A DNA stretch of 5,611 nt from Spirochaetia bacterium (GCA_009929055.1 SABI01000167.1:1-5611), one strand, 5' to 3'. Counted from the first letter of the stretch, positions 1-5,611 are shown. A program made the numbers and translations. Notes: generated by a model from the sequence alone, not told the origin.

Positions 1-294
1 GGGTACTACTATGCTCTACCAGAGAATGATTTAATATCTGAATCAGAAAAGTCTTATATCCAAGATGTACGAAGAGGGGTCCTCTCTATTGAATTTAGCC
101 AAAATTTTGGAGTTATAAAAACTCGCAGTGGTCATGCTAATTCAGTTGCCCTTGCCCTTGATATCCTTGCTTTACCAGAAATATTAGGGACATTGGCAGG
201 AGATGATACAATTTTTGTAATATTGAGAGAGGGAATGTCAAAAGAAGACCTCTTAGAAGGTTTCAAGATGAGAATCCCAGAAATTGACGGATAA
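1..294 (+). CDS. argR: Arginine repressor ArgR, C-terminal domain (5' end outside the window)
   Basis: Frame 1 is open from the first base to TAA at 292-294 (97 codons). The N-terminal winged-helix DNA-binding domain lies upstream of the window; what remains is the oligomerisation and arginine-binding domain. Residues 37-54 of the fragment (GVIKTRSGHANSVALALD) and 62-73 (LGTLAGDDTIFV) match the ArgR/AhrC core. The GDDT motif (residues 67-70) carries the aspartate pair that contacts arginine in the known family, and Asp54 corresponds to another arginine contact. The usual Gln of the PGxAQ segment is Asn47 here. In the family, hexamers bind ARG boxes in arginine-metabolism promoters when arginine is bound; the targets in this organism cannot be told from the window. 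The gene is followed after 74 bases by pgi, with no terminator between them, but pgi has its own promoter. Family assignment is firm; arginine as effector is inferred. Confidence 0.88.
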   Translation, partial: GYYYALPENDLISESEKSYIQDVRRGVLSIEFSQNFGVIKTRSGHANSVALALDILALPEILGTLAGDDTIFVILREGMSKEDLLEGFKMRIPEIDG

Positions 295-306
295 CAGATT
301 CATTTA

Positions 307-335
307 TTGTTAAAAGAAAGCTATCATTATATAAT
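307..335 (+). promoter_or_regulatory. Sigma-70-type promoter for pgi
   Basis: TTGTTA at 307-312 and a perfect TATAAT at 330-335 are separated by 17 bases, the ideal spacing. Transcription would start near 342 and give a leader of roughly 27 bases before the pgi ATG. A second perfect TATAAT lies at 344-349 but has no good -35 at the right distance. It may be a secondary start or part of the AT-rich initial transcribed region. No operator could be recognised. Confidence 0.65.
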
Positions 336-368
336 TACCTCGTTATAATTTGCTATTAGGAGTCATAC

Positions 369-1952
369 ATGAAATTTAATAATCTAGATTCACTCAATTC
401 CTTTTCTACATTAAAAGATCTTCCAGTTATTGAAGTAAAAGCATTACTTACAAGTGAAAGGATTGCCACTTCTTTTATTCCCTTAGGAGGAGGCCTTACC
501 TACAATTATAGTGCACTTCCTGTAAGTGAAAAACATATTGCGACACTTCAAGACCTCGTCAACGAGCAACAATTAATTGAAAAATATAGAGCACTTCTAG
601 CTGGTGAGATGATGAATACTGGAGAGAATAGGCTTGTATTGCATCATTTGACTCGTGGGAATGTATTGGGAAGTGAAAATAAAATTATTGCTGACTCTGT
701 AGAAAAAGGGGATTTTTATCTACAAGAAGCAAAAAGAGTCGCATCTTTTGCAACAAAAGTTCGTAATGGAGAAATTACTGGCTCTACTGGAAAAAAATTC
801 AATACCGTTGTTCAAATAGGAATCGGGGGAAGTGATTTAGGGCCAAGAGCTATGTATCTAGCCCTTAAAGGATGGGCAGAAGGGGAAAATAAATCTCTAA
901 TAGATGCAAAATTCATTAGCAATGTAGACCCTGATGATGCTGTTGAAATTCTTAGTACAATTGATATCGAAACAACACTTTTTATCCTAGTTTCAAAAAG
1001 TGGAACAACTCAAGAGACTCTTACGAACTTTGAATTAGTAAAACAGGCAATTAATAATTCTCACATCAAAGGAATAGACCCCTCTAAACACCTTGTTGCA
1101 GTAACAAGTAACACGAGTCCTTTAGCTACATCAAAGGATGTTATGGATGCTTTTTATATTGATGATTATATTGGGGGAAGATATTCTTCAACGAGTGCTG
1201 TTGGAACCCTTATCCTATCAGTAGCCTTTGGTTCAGAGGTGGTAGACCAATTTCTCCTAGGGGCACACGAAGCCGATGTAGCTGCCCTCGAAGAAGATAT
1301 CACAAAGAATGGAGCTCTCCTTGATGCCGCAATAGGCCTCTACCTTCGTAACGTACTAAGCTATCCTAACACGGCCATCCTCCCCTATTCACAAGCCCTT
1401 TCCCGTTTTCCAGCCCATCTCCAACAACTCGACATGGAAAGCAACGGGAAACAAGTAAATAGAGATGGAAAAGATATTTCGTACTCAACAGGACCTGTAA
1501 TTTTTGGAGAACCTGGAACTAATGGGCAACACTCTTTTTATCAACTACTCCACCAAGGGACAGATATTATCCCCCTCCAATTTATTGGATTTAAAGAGAG
1601 TCAAAGGAAACAAGATATCCTTTTTGATAATTCTACAAGTCAAGAGAAACTAAAGGCTAATCTTATTGCCCAAATTGTCGCATTTGCTTTAGGAAAGAAT
1701 GAGACAAATAGCAATAAACAATTTAATGGAAATAGATGTTCATCCCTTATTTATGGAGATAGACTCACTCCAAAATCTCTAGGTGCCTTACTTGCTCACT
1801 ATGAAAATAAAGTAATGTTCCAAGGATTTTTGTGGAACATTAACTCTTTTGATCAAGAAGGGGTGCAACTTGGGAAAGTGCTCGCTAAAAAAGTTCTAGA
1901 TGGAGCACAAGGGGATGAGATTCTTACTGCATTTATGAAAATTCTCTCTTAA
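369..1952 (+). CDS. pgi: Glucose-6-phosphate isomerase
   Basis: Cytosolic enzyme that interconverts glucose-6-phosphate and fructose-6-phosphate, the second step of glycolysis and reversible for gluconeogenesis. The 527-residue protein is close to the usual bacterial/spirochaete length (about 530-550) and is complete. The first sugar-isomerase (SIS) domain has the GIGGSDLGPR loop at 151-160 and the phosphate-binding SKSGTT at 209-214. GGRYS at 269-273 supplies catalytic Arg271. The second SIS half carries ESNGK at 357-361 (Glu357, the general base in the family), GTNGQHSF at 383-390 (His388, ring opening) and QLGK at 500-503 (Lys503). All expected active-site residues are present. The ATG at 369 follows AGGAG at 358-362 with 6 bases between, and the gene has its own promoter and terminator, so it is probably monocistronic. 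A segment around 1321-1440 is richer in C-ending codons than the rest. It converges with pfk, whose enzyme uses the product. Confidence 0.97.
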   Translation: MKFNNLDSLNSFSTLKDLPVIEVKALLTSERIATSFIPLGGGLTYNYSALPVSEKHIATLQDLVNEQQLIEKYRALLAGEMMNTGENRLVLHHLTRGNVLGSENKIIADSVEKGDFYLQEAKRVASFATKVRNGEITGSTGKKFNTVVQIGIGGSDLGPRAMYLALKGWAEGENKSLIDAKFISNVDPDDAVEILSTIDIETTLFILVSKSGTTQETLTNFELVKQAINNSHIKGIDPSKHLVAVTSNTSPLATSKDVMDAFYIDDYIGGRYSSTSAVGTLILSVAFGSEVVDQFLLGAHEADVAALEEDITKNGALLDAAIGLYLRNVLSYPNTAILPYSQALSRFPAHLQQLDMESNGKQVNRDGKDISYSTGPVIFGEPGTNGQHSFYQLLHQGTDIIPLQFIGFKESQRKQDILFDNSTSQEKLKANLIAQIVAFALGKNETNSNKQFNGNRCSSLIYGDRLTPKSLGALLAHYENKVMFQGFLWNINSFDQEGVQLGKVLAKKVLDGAQGDEILTAFMKILS

Positions 1953-1974
1953 CATATATCAACTTCTTTCATAT

Positions 1975-2009
1975 AAGGATCTGGTGAGTTACTCATGAGA
2001 TCCTTTTTT
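1975..2009 (+). terminator. Rho-independent terminator of pgi
   Basis: AAGGATCT (1975-1982) pairs with AGATCCTT (1998-2005). After one G-G mismatch (1983/1997) the stem continues as GTGAG/CTCAT (1984-1988/1992-1996, one G-U pair) around a TTA loop. The run of six T at 2004-2009 follows. The hairpin begins 22 bases after the pgi stop codon. Confidence 0.9.
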
Positions 2010-2015
2010 GTCGAC

Positions 2016-2054
2016 AAAAAACCCCCCGGGGAAAAGGAGGTTAAACCCGAGGGG
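2016..2054 (-). terminator. Minus-strand intrinsic terminator, back to back with the pgi terminator
   Basis: Read on the minus strand, CCCCTCGGG (2054-2046) can pair with CCCGGGGGG (2030-2022), eight of nine positions matched, around a 15-base loop containing CCTCC. Six T follow (complement of 2016-2021). This has the form of a GC-rich intrinsic terminator. It lies about 320 bases beyond the pfk stop codon, and pfk has its own terminator at 2314-2352. It therefore either serves an unrecognised minus-strand transcript or is a backup that stops antisense transcription into pgi. The same bases form a stem-loop on the + strand, but without a T-run. Confidence 0.6.
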
Positions 2055-2070
2055 AACAAAAAGGAGGTTA
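2032..2070 (+). repeat. Direct repeat AAAAGGAGGTTA (two copies)
   Basis: Perfect 12-base copies lie at 2032-2043 and 2059-2070, start to start 27 bases. Each contains a full Shine-Dalgarno core (AAGGAGGT) on the + strand and the matching anti-Shine-Dalgarno on the - strand. The first copy is in the loop of the 2022-2054 hairpin, and the second follows the hairpin and runs into ATG at 2070. That ATG opens only three codons (ATG AAA AGT TAA) and sits 2 bases from GGAGG, too close for normal initiation, so no + strand gene is supported. Confidence 0.7.
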
Positions 2071-2132
2071 TGAAAAGTTAATATATGGATTGTCGTACTA
2101 CGGAAGTTGTACACCAAATATGAATCCTTTCG

Positions 2133-2313
2133 TGGAGAAACATAACGATTATATATAAAAGAATCAAGCAATTTTGATTAAATTTTTGGGGTTTAACAAA
2201 ATAATTTCAATAATATCAAATTTATTGAATAGTTTATTTCTACTTTTCATATATTAAGACAAAACAGTAAATAAGTCACACTAAACACTTATTAAATATA
2301 ATATTTTCACATT
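2133..2313. other. AT-rich intergenic stretch without a recognisable gene
   Basis: Between the small-RNA candidate and the pfk terminator the DNA is extremely AT-rich (21 G/C in the 120 bases 2191-2310). Stop codons are frequent in all frames and no Shine-Dalgarno plus start codon was found. Apart from the weak minus-strand promoter candidate, no structure or repeat stood out. It may be spacer or a fully decayed gene. Confidence 0.6.
2139..2167 (-). promoter_or_regulatory. Weak candidate promoter upstream of the small-RNA candidate
   Basis: On the minus strand TTGATT (2167-2162) and TATGTT (2144-2139) are 17 bases apart. Each matches four of six consensus positions. A perfect TATAAT on the same strand (2153-2148) lies between them but has no -35 at a workable distance. 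AT-rich DNA yields such matches by chance, so this is only suggestive. Confidence 0.25.
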
Positions 2314-2352
2314 AAAAAGAGCTATAAAAGAAACATTACTCTCTCATAGCTC
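2314..2352 (-). terminator. Rho-independent terminator of the ligA-aminotransferase-modE-pfk operon
   Basis: On the minus strand GAGCTAT (2352-2346) pairs with ATAGCTC (2325-2319). As RNA the helix continues inward (2345-2339 with 2326-2332) using A-U, G-C and G-U pairs, giving about 14 pairs around a six-base loop. Five T follow (complement of 2314-2318). It starts 23 bases after the pfk stop codon. Confidence 0.88.
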
Positions 2353-2375
2353 CGCCAACATACGACTTCTTTGAA

Positions 2376-3719
2376 TTATTTATTTTTCAAAGAAGCAGGC
2401 TGTCTTGTGTTCTCAAGGACATCCCTCCATAGAGACCCTTCAGGATTAACATGGTTTCTTTCCGAAACGGCAACTCTAATGGGAATATGGACAAATTTAT
2501 TATTCAACATAGAAATTAATGTCTGAGTTTTTCCAGCCATTGCTGCATGTACAGCATGAGCACCAAGGCGAGAACAATAAATTGAATCATTTGGGTTCGC
2601 TGGTGCACTACGAATAATATAGGATGGATCGATATATTTCAGGCTCATTTCTATCTTCTGTTCCTTAAAGTATGCGGTAATTTTTTCTTTCAAAAAGATT
2701 CCAACATCTCTAAATTTCACATTACCAGAAGCATCTTTTTCTCCTGTTTGTTCTACAAGATGTTGACCAGCTCCTTCAGCAACTAAGATTACAGCATGTC
2801 CTCGGTTAAGTATTCGAGTTTTAAGATGAGCTAAGAGTCCATTAGGGCCTTCTAAGTCAAAGGGAGTTTCTGGTATGAGACAAAAGTTTACATCACTCAT
2901 GGCAAGGGCAGTACTTGCAGCAATAAATCCAGACTCTCTTCCCATTACTTTCACAAGACCAATTCCATTTATAGAAGCTTTTGCCTCAGTATGAGCTCCC
3001 CTCACAGAGGGAACAGCTTGAGTTACTGCTGTATCAAAACCAAATGAAGTTTGAATGAAAGAGAGATCGTTATCAATAGTCTTAGGAACACCAATAATAG
3101 AAATTTTCAAATTTCTTTTCTTGATCTCTTCTCCAATTTCATATGCTCCTCTGAGAGTTCCATCTCCCCCTATAGTAATAAGGGTATTAATGTTTAATCT
3201 CTCTAATGAATCAACAATCTCTTCAACTTGATCTCCACCTCCACGGCTAGTGCCTAAGATAGAGCCCCCCTTTTCTTGAATCTCATCAACAACATCAGGG
3301 TTTAGCTGTAAAAGGGGGTAAGGGGAACTTTCAAGTAAACCTCTGTATCCGAACCTAATTCCAGAAATCCTTCTCACCCCATATCGATACCAGAAACACC
3401 TCACTACAGCACGAATTACGTTGTTCAATCCGGGACAAATACCACCACAAGTAACAATAGCTGCATGAACATGAGGAGGATTAAAATAAATTTTTTCTCT
3501 AGGACCAGCAATTTCTACGGAGTCATGAAATTCTCTAATTTCTTCTCCCTTATCATTGATATAGGCATCAATTCCATAGAGAATACGACGATTCTCACAT
3601 ACATAATCAGCAAGACCGTCATCGGAGGTTGATGACATCTCTATCGGAGATGGGATTTTTGCAATTCCAAGGTTGTTAATTGTAAAATCGTACTTTTTCT
3701 TTGAAACGTGTGTATCCAT
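2376..3719 (-). CDS. pfk: 6-phosphofructokinase, group II, probably ATP-dependent
   Basis: Phosphorylates fructose-6-phosphate to fructose-1,6-bisphosphate, the committing step of glycolysis in the cytosol. The 447-residue protein has a roughly 80-residue N-terminal extension before the PFK core, as in the long group II enzymes of spirochaetes and trypanosomatids. Motifs, numbered from the chosen start: GGICPGLNN at 92-100, GGDGT at 184-188, PKTIDND at 212-218, MGRESGF at 259-265, and IIRSAPANPND at 368-378. In this superfamily Gly at the fourth position of GGDG favours ATP, while Asp there (GGDD) marks pyrophosphate enzymes. The Lys of PKTIDND is typical of group II. The Gly/Lys pair fits the ATP-using branch (clade X). 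The open frame extends 12 codons further upstream, but ATG 3719 has AAGGAG 7 bases ahead and lies 4 bases past the preceding gene's stop, so the shorter start is preferred. Last gene of the operon. Confidence 0.93.
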   Translation of the reverse strand: MDTHVSKKKYDFTINNLGIAKIPSPIEMSSTSDDGLADYVCENRRILYGIDAYINDKGEEIREFHDSVEIAGPREKIYFNPPHVHAAIVTCGGICPGLNNVIRAVVRCFWYRYGVRRISGIRFGYRGLLESSPYPLLQLNPDVVDEIQEKGGSILGTSRGGGDQVEEIVDSLERLNINTLITIGGDGTLRGAYEIGEEIKKRNLKISIIGVPKTIDNDLSFIQTSFGFDTAVTQAVPSVRGAHTEAKASINGIGLVKVMGRESGFIAASTALAMSDVNFCLIPETPFDLEGPNGLLAHLKTRILNRGHAVILVAEGAGQHLVEQTGEKDASGNVKFRDVGIFLKEKITAYFKEQKIEMSLKYIDPSYIIRSAPANPNDSIYCSRLGAHAVHAAMAGKTQTLISMLNNKFVHIPIRVAVSERNHVNPEGSLWRDVLENTRQPASLKNK

Positions 3720-3723
3720 TACA

Positions 3724-4101
3724 TCACTCCTTTTCGTTTGAGCCAAATTCTTCAATTAGATTCTCTACTTTATCAGAAAACTGTATAAATGGGGAGAGCA
3801 ATAAATCTTTAGCACTATTTTGAAACGAATCATACAAGATTAAAAAATTTTCTCCAAAAGGGGTAAGAGAGGAACCAATGTGTTCTGCTCCCCCTTTTTT
3901 TCTCTCAATAACATCTACTGACAACTCTTTTTCAAGTTTCTGAATCATTGCATATGCTTTAGAATAAGAAATTCCCAACTCTTTAGCAGCAGAAAGGAGA
4001 GAGCCTTGCTTTTCGATCTCTTTCAAGAGCCAAAGGACCCCTATTCCCATAAATTTTTCACCAGCAGAATTTACTACATACAATTTTGTTTTTATTTCCA
4101 T
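3724..4101 (-). CDS. ModE-like winged-helix transcriptional regulator (DNA-binding domain only)
   Basis: A 125-residue protein made almost entirely of the LysR/ModE-type winged helix-turn-helix. It has a short N-terminal strand (residues 6-9), GIGVLWLLKEIEKQGSLLSAAKELGISYSKAYAMI across about 20-53 containing the helix-turn-helix (GSLLSAAKELGISYSKAY), then the wing VIERKKGGAEHIGSSLTPFG at about 64-83. GS..AA..LG.SY..A and the ER..GG.....LT..G pattern are the ModE N-terminal signature. The tail (about 84-125) is too short for the paired molybdate-binding (MOP/TOBE) domains of classical ModE, so molybdate sensing is not supported; the effector, if any, is unknown. ATG 4101 has AAGGAG 10 bases upstream within the preceding gene, which it overlaps by 10 bases. 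No molybdenum-transport gene is in the window. It may autoregulate its operon (inference). Confidence 0.85.
   Translation of the reverse strand: MEIKTKLYVVNSAGEKFMGIGVLWLLKEIEKQGSLLSAAKELGISYSKAYAMIQKLEKELSVDVIERKKGGAEHIGSSLTPFGENFLILYDSFQNSAKDLLLSPFIQFSDKVENLIEEFGSNEKE
3727..3732 (-). promoter_or_regulatory. Ribosome binding site fixing the pfk start at 3719
   Basis: AAGGAG on the minus strand, 7 bases before ATG 3719-3717, inside the last codons of the ModE-like gene. It supports the 447-residue form over the 12-codon-longer frame beginning at 3755, which would overlap the upstream gene by 32 bases. The arrangement suggests translational coupling. Confidence 0.8.
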
Positions 4102-5378
4102 AGGCTTCTTGCTCCTTCATATAAGGTCTCTATGAGAGTATCTATTTGTTCAATATTTACAGCTGAATAGGCTATTCGAATAAGATGTTCTCCTACAGAC
4201 ACAACACCTATTCCATCTTTTAATAACATTTTTCTCAGCTCGCCGGCATCTCCTTTGTAGTAAAAAGAGATAAAATAACCACTATTTGCAGGAAGAGGAA
4301 CAAGGATTGGATCATGAGAGTAAGATGCAATTCTTTCGAAAATTCTTTCATATCTCATTTTCATTTCATCCTTGGTCTTTTTAATTGTTATACTATAAGA
4401 AGAACTCTTCATAGCCGAAATGAGGAGTGACTGACTTACCATCGAAGCACTAGAAACAGAACCCCTAATAGCCCCTTTTGTCTTTTCAATAAGGGCCTCA
4501 TAATGTTCTTTAGTGAGATTTTTTCCTCCATATGTGATAAATCCAACCCTAAAACCCCACACTAATGATTCCTTAGTAGCAGCATCACACTTTACTGCTA
4601 ATATGTTTTCATGCAGGCTGGCAATAGAGGAAAAAAGAGAGTACTGAGAACAGGTTTCATTATGAAACAGGCCAAAATAGGCATCATCTACGATTACAAG
4701 AATTTTCTTTCCTTTATGAGCAAGGTCTAAAATCAAATGAGTAATTTCTTCCATTTCTTTATCACTTGGGGTGTACCCTGTTGGATTGTGAGGAAAGTTA
4801 AAGAGAAAGACTAATTTTTCCCCTTTCATCTCTTTGCATGGTTGCTCCCAATTGGTTATATCAAATAGACCAGAGTCATTAAAAAGGGGGAGATTATGGA
4901 TCTTTGCTTGATGAGTTACCTTAAAGATAAGATGATAATTATCCCACGACGGGTCAATTATAGCGATATCTGTTTCCTCATCAATAAAGAGCTGCCCAAT
5001 AATAGAAATAGCATGAGTGAGGCCACTAGTGACAACAGGAAGTGAGTGGGAGGTGAGTGCAAGAGGAGGATTCTCCTCTTCTATATGATTATTCCACATA
5101 TTTCTTAATGAAAGGACCCCTGCTGTGGGGGCGTAGGAAACCATTTCATCACTACTTACTATGGGAGAGAAGGTATTAAAGTGGGGATGAGTAATGTAGT
5201 GTCCATCTTGAAGAGCAACTCCTGCTGTTGCATTAATGAGACAATTTTGTGCTATAGCATCTTGGCTCTGCTTCACTATTCCTTTAGGGAAGTAGATCCT
5301 TTTTCCTAATGGACTCAACAGAGATCCTACTACTGTTGCCTTTAAGGTGGTATTTAATTCTTTAGCTATATCTATCAC
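4092..5378 (-). CDS. Class I PLP-dependent aminotransferase, substrate unknown
   Basis: A 428-residue fold-type I aminotransferase of the aspartate/aromatic aminotransferase class, acting in the cytosol. Visible landmarks: TSGLTHAI at 117-124 (cofactor phosphate region), DPSWDNY at 142-148 with aromatic Trp145 positioned to stack on the PLP ring, NFPHNPTG at 194-201 (Asn198 contacts the PLP), DDAYFG at 231-236 (Asp and Tyr contacts), TKESLVWGFRVGF at 268-280 with Lys269 as the Schiff-base lysine and Arg277 binding the phosphate, and Arg401 as the likely substrate alpha-carboxylate ligand. All key residues are present, so it should be active; the amino donor and acceptor cannot be named. The start is GTG at 5378, supported by AAAGGAG 7 bases upstream, and overlaps the ligA stop (GTGA, 4 bases). 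It overlaps the next gene by 10 bases. No membrane segment or signal peptide is seen. Confidence 0.9.
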   Translation of the reverse strand: MIDIAKELNTTLKATVVGSLLSPLGKRIYFPKGIVKQSQDAIAQNCLINATAGVALQDGHYITHPHFNTFSPIVSSDEMVSYAPTAGVLSLRNMWNNHIEEENPPLALTSHSLPVVTSGLTHAISIIGQLFIDEETDIAIIDPSWDNYHLIFKVTHQAKIHNLPLFNDSGLFDITNWEQPCKEMKGEKLVFLFNFPHNPTGYTPSDKEMEEITHLILDLAHKGKKILVIVDDAYFGLFHNETCSQYSLFSSIASLHENILAVKCDAATKESLVWGFRVGFITYGGKNLTKEHYEALIEKTKGAIRGSVSSASMVSQSLLISAMKSSSYSITIKKTKDEMKMRYERIFERIASYSHDPILVPLPANSGYFISFYYKGDAGELRKMLLKDGIGVVSVGEHLIRIAYSAVNIEQIDTLIETLYEGARSLWK

Positions 5379-5611
5379 TTACCATCTCCTTTCAGCATCT
5401 CAATAAATTCTTCTTCAGTAATAATCTGTATATTTAGCGATGTAGCTTTTTCAATCTTTGAGCCCCCATTTTCTCCACAAAGGAGATATGTGGTCGATTT
5501 TGAAACGCTTGTTGTTACTGTAGCTCCCCGTTTTTCTAATTCTACTGCAGCTAAAGAACGAGGGGCAAAGTTGGTAAAAGAGCCTGTAATCACCCATGTC
5601 TGACCAGCAAA
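5375..5611 (-). CDS. ligA: NAD-dependent DNA ligase LigA, C-terminal BRCT domain (5' end outside the window)
   Basis: The frame is open from the right edge to TGA at 5377-5375: 78 codons, all one BRCT domain. It begins FAGQTWVITGSF, continues through a region matching the LigA-type RxxAxxxxExxGA helix (RSLAAVELEKRGA), then SVSKSTTYLLCGENGGSKIEKA, and closes with IITEEEFIEML. The order LAGKxxVxTG - GG/GA - SVSKxTxxLxxGExxGSKxxKA - IIxExEF is the LigA C-terminus. LigA seals nicks with NAD+ as adenyl donor during replication and repair; the BRCT domain aids DNA binding. The catalytic, OB-fold, zinc-finger and HhH parts lie beyond the window. Another BRCT protein is possible but much less likely. 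The GTG at 5593 could be mistaken for a start, but coding similarity continues upstream of it. First visible gene of the minus-strand operon, overlapping the aminotransferase start by 4 bases. Confidence 0.88.
   Translation of the reverse strand, partial: FAGQTWVITGSFTNFAPRSLAAVELEKRGATVTTSVSKSTTYLLCGENGGSKIEKATSLNIQIITEEEFIEMLKGDGK
5386..5392 (-). promoter_or_regulatory. Ribosome binding site for the GTG start of the aminotransferase
   Basis: AAAGGAG on the minus strand inside the last ligA codons, 7 bases before GTG 5378-5376. It decides in favour of the non-ATG start; the nearby ATG at 5385-5383 is in another frame. Confidence 0.75.

Larger units (their letters stand above)
2016..2132 (-). 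ncRNA. Candidate small RNA with two anti-Shine-Dalgarno (CCUCC) motifs
   Basis: Tentative. On the minus strand a weak promoter (2139-2167) would start an RNA near 2132 that ends at the intrinsic terminator 2016-2054, about 117 bases. The RNA would contain AACCTCCTTTT twice: once single-stranded just before the terminator (complement of 2059-2069) and once inside the terminator loop (complement of 2032-2042). CCTCCTTT is the sequence of the 16S rRNA 3' tail, so both motifs could pair with mRNA ribosome-binding sites, as C-rich loops do in several known regulatory RNAs. The loop shares nine contiguous complementary bases with the pfk ribosome-binding site (3727-3735), but any Shine-Dalgarno sequence would match similarly. 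No coding capacity with a ribosome-binding site is seen in this strand. Alternatives are a decayed gene or a simple backup terminator. Confidence 0.25.

Noticed and set aside
296..312. Possible ARG box upstream of pgi
   Set aside because: Only a single ATTCA half-site (298-302) is visible; no palindromic partner at the right distance.
2085..2123. Twelve-codon + strand frame starting ATG at 2085
   Set aside because: The nearest Shine-Dalgarno (2063-2067) is 17 bases away, too far, and nothing else supports coding.
2078..2143. Twenty-one-codon minus-strand frame starting ATG at 2143
   Set aside because: No ribosome-binding site precedes it, and its start overlaps the proposed -10 element.
1989..2171. 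Minus-strand open frame of 60 codons across the convergent gap
   Set aside because: It starts at TTG with no ribosome-binding site, runs through both terminator hairpins, and its residues reflect AT-rich and homopolymer DNA with no recognisable family.
3720..3755. Longer pfk start giving 12 extra N-terminal residues
   Set aside because: It would overlap the ModE-like gene by 32 bases; ATG 3719 has a well-placed AAGGAG and standard spacing.
1..5611. CRISPR array, tRNA, insertion sequence or phage genes
   Set aside because: No regularly spaced repeats, cloverleaf-like segments, terminal inverted repeats or transposase-like frames were found.

Overview
The window is an ordinary low-GC bacterial chromosomal segment carrying central-metabolism genes. 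It most resembles a spirochaete (Treponema/Borrelia-like). That placement is inference and rests on two things: an ATP-type, long-N-terminus group II phosphofructokinase of the kind known from spirochaetes, and an ArgR C-terminal domain with a spirochaete-like GHA.SVA segment. No mobile element, tRNA, rRNA or CRISPR array is visible.

Left part, + strand: the 3' end of an argR-type repressor gene (1-294), a short spacer with a good sigma-70-like promoter (307-335), a complete glucose-6-phosphate isomerase gene (pgi, 369-1952), and a strong intrinsic terminator (1975-2009).

Middle: 1953-2375 is the gap between convergent genes. It holds three intrinsic terminators: one for pgi (+), one directly downstream of pfk (-, 2314-2352), and a third (-, 2016-2054) that lies back to back with the pgi terminator and has no gene feeding it. 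Upstream of this third terminator on the minus strand is a plausible promoter. The roughly 117-nt stretch between them would make an RNA with two CCUCC anti-Shine-Dalgarno motifs. This is a tentative small-RNA candidate and the most interesting item here. The rest of the gap (2133-2313) is very AT-rich and holds no gene I can support.

Right part, - strand, read from 5611 down: the 3' end of NAD-dependent DNA ligase (ligA, C-terminal BRCT domain), a class I aminotransferase, a stand-alone ModE-type winged-helix regulator, and a 6-phosphofructokinase. The four genes overlap or lie within a few bases of each other and share one terminator after pfk, so they look like one translationally coupled operon. 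Pgi makes fructose-6-phosphate and Pfk phosphorylates it, so the two convergent genes encode consecutive steps of glycolysis. I see no complete novel system.
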